In this document: positions 59,475-64,000 of the stretch, piece by piece
Position numbering within the stretch: the first letter of the stretch is position 1
How the letters are laid out: each line of letters opens with the position of its first letter
Assembly: GCF_003958635.1 (NCBI RefSeq)
Contig: NZ_RSEK01000001.1
Span: 62,001 to 126,000, forward strand
Source: Altericroceibacterium xinjiangense
Lineage (GTDB): Bacteria; Pseudomonadota; Alphaproteobacteria; Sphingomonadales; Sphingomonadaceae
Direction: 5' to 3'
DNA: 64,000 bases
Notes under the pieces: generated by a model
Told to the model about the DNA's origin: nothing
The model's database searches: none
What the model saw: only the letters and a program-made list of their open reading frames with translations
Made by a program: the position numbers and the translations under genes

Positions 59475-59681
59475 TCAGGCGCTGGCGAGGTTGATCGCTG
59501 ATTCCCGGCCGTTGCGGCCGCGCTCCACTTCGTAGGAGACGCGCTGCTCACGCTCGAGCGTCGCCATTCCGGCCGCCTGAACGGCGGTGATGTGGACGAA
59601 GCTGTCGTCGCCGCCGTCTTCGGGCTGGATGAAGCCATAGCCCTTGTCCGCGTTGAAGAATTTGACTGTGCCGATCGGCAT
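59475..59681 (-). CDS. Cold-shock protein (CspA family)
   Basis: The 68-residue OB-fold protein has the RNP1 motif KGYGFIQ and RNP2 FVHI, with GTVKFFNADKGYGF at the start. It binds single-stranded RNA. AAGGAAG upstream fixes the start at 59681. A small hairpin in the leader (GAAAC-tact-GTTTC, 59698-59711) lies just before the ribosome site, and an unusually long leader runs to the divergent OsmC gene. Confidence 0.95.
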   Translation of the reverse strand: MPIGTVKFFNADKGYGFIQPEDGGDDSFVHITAVQAAGMATLEREQRVSYEVERGRNGRESAINLASA

Positions 59682-59962
59682 GGGTGCTTCCTTTCGAGAA
59701 ACAGTAGTTTCGCGGCCGCAACGTGCGGTCGCGGGTCGTGCGTCAAGTCGTCCGATGAAAGGAAGTCGTCGTCAGGGCACCGCCCGAAAGCAGAACGCAA
59801 TGCGCCGAAGTCCGTCGCAAATTTCGACGTCAGCGGCCCGGGTGTACCACGCATTGTCCCGGCGTCCTAATCAGGCGCCGAATGTGTCTGCGCCGGAGTT
59901 CCTGCCGCATGGAACCCCGTGGCCGCTCAGGCGCTGGCACAAAAGCCACCAAGGAGAATTCG

Positions 59963-60388
59963 ATGACGACCAACACCGCCACTGCGCGCTATGAGGGCCT
60001 GGGCAAGGACGGCAAAGGCCACGTCCGCACGAAATCCGGCGTGCTCGATGCCGCATACGGCTTCGGCACCCGCTTCGAAGGCAAGCCGGGCACCAATCCG
60101 GAGGAAATGATCGCCGCCGCCCACGCCAGCTGCTTCACGATGGCGACCAGCTTCGCGCTGGCCAAGGCTGGGCATTCCGATGGCACCCTGGAAACCACCT
60201 GCCGGATTGCGCTGGACCAGCAAGACGATGGCTTCGCCGTCACGAAGTCGGAGCTTTCGCTAACCGCCCGCATTCCCGGGATCGACCAGGCCGAGTTCGA
60301 AAAACTGGCGCAGGGCGCAAAGGCCGGCTGCCCGATCTCCAAGCTGCTGAATTGCGAGATCACGCTCGAAACAACCCTGGAAGGCTGA
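59963..60388 (+). CDS. OsmC family peroxiredoxin-like protein
   Basis: The 141-residue protein has the OsmC fold with the redox cysteines Cys 57 (AAAHASCFTM) and Cys 123 (AGCPISKLL). It reduces organic hydroperoxides in the cytosol. A clear AAGGAGAA ribosome site gives the ATG at 59963. It is divergent from cspA. Confidence 0.93.
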   Translation: MTTNTATARYEGLGKDGKGHVRTKSGVLDAAYGFGTRFEGKPGTNPEEMIAAAHASCFTMATSFALAKAGHSDGTLETTCRIALDQQDDGFAVTKSELSLTARIPGIDQAEFEKLAQGAKAGCPISKLLNCEITLETTLEG

Positions 60389-60485
60389 GCCTTTCGGGGT
60401 CGCCCCAGCGCCGGTTCTACTCGGCCCATGCGGACGCGCGGCAGCGAGCACCGGAACGCTACCGGGACTGCGGCATTGAATCTGC

Positions 60486-61034
60486 ATGACACGAGCGGCC
60501 AAGCTGACGTTGATCGTGGTGGCCTGCGGAACGGTGCTGGGCGCGATCGGCGGCCAGTTCACCAACCCCACACCGAAGCCTCCCCCCGACCAGCCGTGGC
60601 TGGAGAGGCACTTGGGAGGCGGCTCAGCGGATTACGTCGCCGCAGAGCCTGTGCCGCAGTACGCGCCGCCTGTGCCTCCAGAGCCCACGGGGGTGCCGGC
60701 GTGGGTGGACGATGTCGCTGAAGACTGGCCGACGGCTTCCCTCGATCGACCGGTCGAATACCCGGACATAGCTTACGCCGAACCGGCGTACACGCCGGAT
60801 GTCGAGCCGCGCGGCTATTCCGACGTCCCGGCCTATCGTCCGCCCCCTCCCCCTCGCGCTGATGGTCCTGAACGCGCTGGCCGCGAATTTGATCGGCCTT
60901 TTGAAAGGCCTCCTGAACCGCGTGCCGCGCCGCGTCCGGAGCTTGACGATCCCTGGGCGCCGTCTGACGTGCCGCCGCCGGCAGCGTCCCCGCTTCCCCG
61001 CACCCCGGACGGCTCTTTGCCGGCTATCTGGTAG
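60486..61034 (+). CDS. Hypothetical proline-rich protein with N-terminal membrane anchor
   Basis: The 182-residue protein has a short hydrophobic anchor (LTLIVVACGTVLGAIGG, about 7-23) and a long Pro-rich, acidic and aromatic region (YVAAEPVPQYAPPVPPEP, VPAYRPPPPPRADGP), likely disordered in the periplasm. It has no recognised domain. The frame has a normal codon pattern and ends 59 bases before the convergent SirB1 gene. Confidence 0.6.
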   Translation: MTRAAKLTLIVVACGTVLGAIGGQFTNPTPKPPPDQPWLERHLGGGSADYVAAEPVPQYAPPVPPEPTGVPAWVDDVAEDWPTASLDRPVEYPDIAYAEPAYTPDVEPRGYSDVPAYRPPPPPRADGPERAGREFDRPFERPPEPRAAPRPELDDPWAPSDVPPPAASPLPRTPDGSLPAIW

Positions 61035-61093
61035 GGACAGCACAATCCGGATTGCGGATGTCCTCCCCCATCAGGTTCGTGTGTCAGATACTT

Positions 61094-61912
61094 CTACCGT
61101 CCGGTAGCCGATAGACTGTCCAGCGCGCCGCAGATGTGGCTGCGCAAATCTGCATCGCGGGTGATCTCCAGCATTGCGCTGAGGCTTGATCGGGCGGCTG
61201 CGAAGTCGCCGAGCATCACTTCCAGCCGCGCCCGCTCCCACCACGGCAGCGTATGGTCGGGCGCGATGGCCGACATGCGTTCGTACAATTCCAGCGCGCG
61301 TTCCTGATCGCCGCCGCGTTCAGCCCGGCTGGCCTGGTTCAGCAGCAAGCGGATCAGCACGCCGCGGTTCGACATCGGGGCGATATGTTCGGAACTGACT
61401 TGCGCGCCGGGATCGAGAATGCGTTCCAGCAGCGAGTTCAGCGTTTCGGCCGTGACGATTTCCCCCCGGTCGAACGGGTCGATCAGCACCGGGTCGGTTT
61501 CCGGTCCAATGCTGGCCAGCACGTGTCCCGGCGTGTTGAGCACGTCCGCCTGCCAGCCCAGCCGGCGCGCAGCCGAAACGTAGAGGATCGCCAGGCTCAC
61601 CGGCAACCCGCGACGACGATCGATCACCCGGATCAGGTCGGCGTTGTCGGGATGGTCGTACAAGTCACGGTCACCCTCGAACCTGTATTCCCCGGCAAGG
61701 ACGGCCTGCAGCGCCAAAGCCTGCTCGACCGAGTTCAGCGCCGTTCGCCCGGCCTGGACAAGATCGCGCGTCATGTCGGTCAGCAAGTCGAGATAGGGAT
61801 CGAGCCGCGTTCCGGGGTGGTCCGGAAGGGCGAGCGAAAGGGCGCTGGTGTCGAGATCGATCGCCTCGTCCTCCAGCAGGCCCAGGTGGGTGATAGTTTC
61901 GTCCACGTTCAC
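61094..61912 (-). CDS. SirB1 family transglutaminase-like/TPR protein
   Basis: The 272-residue protein has the SirB1 transglutaminase-like part (LDPYLDLLTDMTRDLV, RRRGLPVSLAILYVSAARRLG, DVLNTPGHVLASIG, DPVLIDPFDRGEIV), with Ser where an active-site Cys would be expected, then TPR-like repeats (RALELYERMSAIAPDH, LEVMLGDFAAARSSL). The role is unclear. The start is GTG at 61912 and has no good ribosome site. It follows the MBL gene by 31 bases. Confidence 0.85.
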   Translation of the reverse strand: MNVDETITHLGLLEDEAIDLDTSALSLALPDHPGTRLDPYLDLLTDMTRDLVQAGRTALNSVEQALALQAVLAGEYRFEGDRDLYDHPDNADLIRVIDRRRGLPVSLAILYVSAARRLGWQADVLNTPGHVLASIGPETDPVLIDPFDRGEIVTAETLNSLLERILDPGAQVSSEHIAPMSNRGVLIRLLLNQASRAERGGDQERALELYERMSAIAPDHTLPWWERARLEVMLGDFAAARSSLSAMLEITRDADLRSHICGALDSLSATGR

Positions 61913-61943
61913 CAGACGAGCCGCGCCGCGGCCGGTTCCAAGC

Positions 61944-62789
61944 TCAGTGAAGAGGGTGGCCAGCGCAGATCGCGTACTCGACCGGATCGTGCGAACAGAT
62001 GATCCGCACCTCTCCGGCGTGCTCCAGCGAAAGACGCCGCAGCCGGTGCTGATTGTGCAGCCGCGCTTGGCGATCCACTTCCATCAGGCGCTGGTACCCG
62101 CGCAGCAAGGGCGGGCAATCGTACCGTTCCGATCCCACTTCTCCGCGATAGAAATAGGCATCGGCGGCATGGAGCAGCCAGCTGCCGTCATCCTCGCGGA
62201 TCGCGATGCCGCTGTGGCCCCAGGTGTGCCCCGTCAGCGGGATCAGCAGGATTTCCGGCGGCAATCCGGCAAGATCGCGCACCGCGTCGAAGCCGAACCA
62301 TCGCTCCCCTCCGCCCATGGGATAAAGGCTCCAGTCGGAAACCCCATCCCACTGCCCGGGGCGGTAGCGCCGAGTGCCGACGAAGGCGCCGCCTTCGCCC
62401 TGATCGGCGACTTCCTTTTCCCGGGCTGTCAGGTGCACGGTCGCGTTCGGGAAATCCTCCAGCCCGCCGGCGTGATCGAAATCAAGGTGGGAGACGATGA
62501 TGTGCCGCACGTCCTCGGGCCGAAAGCCGAGCCGGCGAACATGGGCCACGGCGGTTTCTTCGGGCCGAAGCTGGAGGTTGTTGAGATACAGGAAGAAATC
62601 GGACAGCCGGCGATGCCGCGCCGCGATGTCGCGCGTGCCGAACCCGGTATCGACCAGCACCAGCCCTGCGTCGGTTTCGATCAGCAGGCAGTGGCAGACC
62701 ATGTGAGCCAGCGGACTGTCGCTCCGCCCGTCGAACAAGCGGCCGCCTGCCGGGCAGAACGTGCCGCAGTTGAGATGATGGATCTTCAT
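61944..62789 (-). CDS. Metallo-beta-lactamase-fold hydrolase
   Basis: The 281-residue protein has the metal site SHLDFDHAGG (HxDxDH), LVDTGFGTRD, a later GHTWGHSG and a LLHAADAYFY Asp. The size and N-terminal KIHHLNCGTFCPAGG suggest the N-acyl-homoserine-lactonase-like or related branch, but a lactonase role is not shown. It overlaps the small gene upstream by four bases. Confidence 0.88.
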   Translation of the reverse strand: MKIHHLNCGTFCPAGGRLFDGRSDSPLAHMVCHCLLIETDAGLVLVDTGFGTRDIAARHRRLSDFFLYLNNLQLRPEETAVAHVRRLGFRPEDVRHIIVSHLDFDHAGGLEDFPNATVHLTAREKEVADQGEGGAFVGTRRYRPGQWDGVSDWSLYPMGGGERWFGFDAVRDLAGLPPEILLIPLTGHTWGHSGIAIREDDGSWLLHAADAYFYRGEVGSERYDCPPLLRGYQRLMEVDRQARLHNQHRLRRLSLEHAGEVRIICSHDPVEYAICAGHPLH

Positions 62790-62965
62790 GCGCCGCGTGC
62801 CTTTACCAGGATTTCCGACACAGGGAGCTTCGCTAGGCGGCGCCGGGTCCGCTCCTCCAGTTCACCTTCGCCGGAGCGGTATTTCAGCCACAGGGCGGAC
62901 AGCCCGGCCGCCGTAAGGCCCATCAGCGTGACAGGGAGGAAACGGGGTGCGGTGTCTTTGCTCAT
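62786..62965 (-). CDS. Small membrane protein upstream of the MBL hydrolase
   Basis: The 59-residue protein has one hydrophobic helix (FLPVTLMGLTAAGLSALWL) and a basic end (RTRRRLAKLPVSEILVK). AGGAG gives the ATG at 62965. It overlaps the MBL gene by four bases (ATGA) and starts 19 bases after the methyltransferase, so the genes probably form an operon. No family is recognised. Confidence 0.7.
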   Translation of the reverse strand: MSKDTAPRFLPVTLMGLTAAGLSALWLKYRSGEGELEERTRRRLAKLPVSEILVKARGA

Positions 62966-62984
62966 GCCGGTATCTCCTGTTCCG

Positions 62985-63995
62985 CTATCCGGTGCGCTCG
63001 ACGCAAAGCCCGACCGCAGCGATGCGTTCGACGTTGCGGTAAGGCGGCTTGTCCAGCTCATCGCCGAAGATATCTGGGTCCAGTTCGTGGTAGTCCCACT
63101 CGAATCCGCTTGAGGGCAAATCGCGTTCCAGCCGCTCCAGCAGCACGTCCCGGCCATCGACGATCGAGACGCCCGTGTGCATGATGAATTTCCCGCCCGT
63201 CTTCAGCTTAGGGAGAAGCCCCAGTGTCCAGTCGAGCGACAGTTGCCCGCCGTACAAGTCGCCGCCATCGCGGTAGGCACGCCCGTCGCCATCCATCATG
63301 AACGGCGGATGCGTCACGATCAGGTCGAAAGCGCCCTCAACGCTGGCGGGGCTCTCTACCTTCACCGGTGCATGGCGCAGTCCGGCGAAAGCTGCGTTGA
63401 GGGAGGACAGCAGCAAGGCATCGGGGTTGATGTCCGCCAGCGTCAGGTGCGGACCGTCAAGATCCTGCGCGGCGGTGATGCCGCCGACACCGCCGCCGGC
63501 ACCGTAGTCCAGCACCGCCGCGCCTTGCGGCAGGCGCCCCTTGCATGCGGCGATCAGGTCCGCGAACCGGTAGCTGTCGGGCCCGAGGAACACGGAAAAT
63601 TCGTCCACCGTCGGGAAAGCCGAATGAAGGAACAGCGTCTCGTGAACCGAGGATACCCGAACGGAAGACGCAAACAAGCCGTCGGTGCGCTTTGACAGCA
63701 CGCCGGCGGCGCCGAGGCGGTCGAATATCGCACCGGGCAGAACCTCCCGCTCGAACGGCAGGCTCCAGCCGAGTACGTCGCGAATGGAGCCCGCCCGCTG
63801 GCGGTCTGGCCGGGAGACCACTCGCGCGTGGGTGGCGGGGGTGGCGGTGACGAAGCGGTAACCATCGGCATCGAGAAGCCGCAGCAGATCGGCCAAGGGC
63901 TCCCGCGCCGCCCCGCGAAAACGCCGGCCCGGCTCTGCTTCGGCCTTGGCTGCAGGTAGGGAATCGAGCGAGGCGAGAGTGTTGGTCGGGGTCAT
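62985..63995 (-). CDS. Class I SAM-dependent methyltransferase (RlmG/PrmC-like fold)
   Basis: The 336-residue protein has a substrate-recognition-like N-terminal part, then the SAM-binding motif AVLDYGAGGGVGGI, LADINPDALLL and the catalytic-type THPPF (cf. NPPF in RlmG/PrmC enzymes), plus FIMHTGVSIVDGRDVL. It is likely an rRNA, protein or small-molecule methyltransferase. It leads a minus-strand unit with the small membrane protein, MBL hydrolase and SirB1 genes. Confidence 0.85.
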   Translation of the reverse strand: MTPTNTLASLDSLPAAKAEAEPGRRFRGAAREPLADLLRLLDADGYRFVTATPATHARVVSRPDRQRAGSIRDVLGWSLPFEREVLPGAIFDRLGAAGVLSKRTDGLFASSVRVSSVHETLFLHSAFPTVDEFSVFLGPDSYRFADLIAACKGRLPQGAAVLDYGAGGGVGGITAAQDLDGPHLTLADINPDALLLSSLNAAFAGLRHAPVKVESPASVEGAFDLIVTHPPFMMDGDGRAYRDGGDLYGGQLSLDWTLGLLPKLKTGGKFIMHTGVSIVDGRDVLLERLERDLPSSGFEWDYHELDPDIFGDELDKPPYRNVERIAAVGLCVERTG

Positions 63996-64000
63996 GAATT

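Noticed and set aside
61944-62789. Quorum-quenching lactonase as a firm call
   Set aside because: The HxDxDH site is shared by many MBL-fold enzymes and no quorum-sensing gene is nearby, so only the fold is claimed.

Overview
This 64 kb window looks like an ordinary chromosomal segment of a GC-rich alphaproteobacterium, most likely Sphingomonadales and close to Erythrobacteraceae. That placement is inference from gene content and order. The clues are the nifU-rutE-tsaB-rimI-mucR-fur-acyltransferase-miaB-phoH-ybeY-corC run, a class II DAHP synthase, a MucR/Ros regulator, a LigAB-type fused gallate dioxygenase and a YfgM-BamB pair. Genes are dense, overlap often (ATGA, TGATG, TAATG) and use GTG and TTG starts frequently. 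I see no insertion sequence, prophage, integrase, CRISPR array, rRNA or plasmid function. The only RNA gene found is tRNA-Gln(UUG).

Layout. 0-6.4 kb: the end of rsmE, gshA (glutamate-cysteine ligase), then on the minus strand a YfgM-like protein with BamB, and an alpha/beta hydrolase coupled to a GT4 glycosyltransferase. 6.4-12.1 kb: a DUF808 membrane protein, tRNA-Gln, a YghU-type GST, topoisomerase IB, an EF-hand lipoprotein, a glutathionyl-hydroquinone reductase and a membrane-anchored aspartic protease. 12.1-18.9 kb: the ergothioneine pair egtB-egtD, class II DAHP synthase and a periplasmic M16 protease. 19.0-27.1 kb (plus strand): Fe-S carrier, tRNA modification (tsaB, miaB), rimI, the regulators mucR and fur, an acyltransferase that appears to start with CTG, and phoH-ybeY-corC. 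27.2-34.9 kb: a LysR regulator, glutaredoxin, cyclophilin, mgtE, small proteins, and a coupled serine hydrolase-nudC-frnE operon.

35.3-38.6 kb: an HD-GYP phosphodiesterase, a cystathionine gamma-synthase family enzyme and a C-terminal J-domain protein. 38.9-48.2 kb: one uninterrupted minus-strand run, hisB-hisH-GH130-hisA-hisF-hisE-hinT-ybgC-tolQ-tolR-tolA-tolB-pal, joining histidine synthesis to the envelope-constriction system, with a glycoside phosphorylase-like gene inside the his block. 48.3-54.6 kb: sspB, a basic hypothetical protein, gmk, a lipobox-bearing subtilisin autotransporter with a long Pro-Thr repeat, dapD and several small proteins. 54.5-64.0 kb: a DoxX-like protein, an isolated gallate dioxygenase, a PEBP protein, a GNAT-nitrilase fusion, cspA, an OsmC protein, a SirB1 protein, a metallo-beta-lactamase-fold hydrolase and a class I methyltransferase.

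Thiol and redox functions recur (gshA, two GST-family enzymes, egtBD, glutaredoxin, OsmC, a DsbA-fold protein), as do envelope functions (bamB, yfgM, tol-pal, M16, autotransporter). I did not find a clearly new multi-gene system. The best leads are the GH130 gene inside the his operon, the orphan gallate dioxygenase, the repeat-bearing autotransporter, the CTG start of the acyltransferase, and the AT-hook-like tail of MucR.
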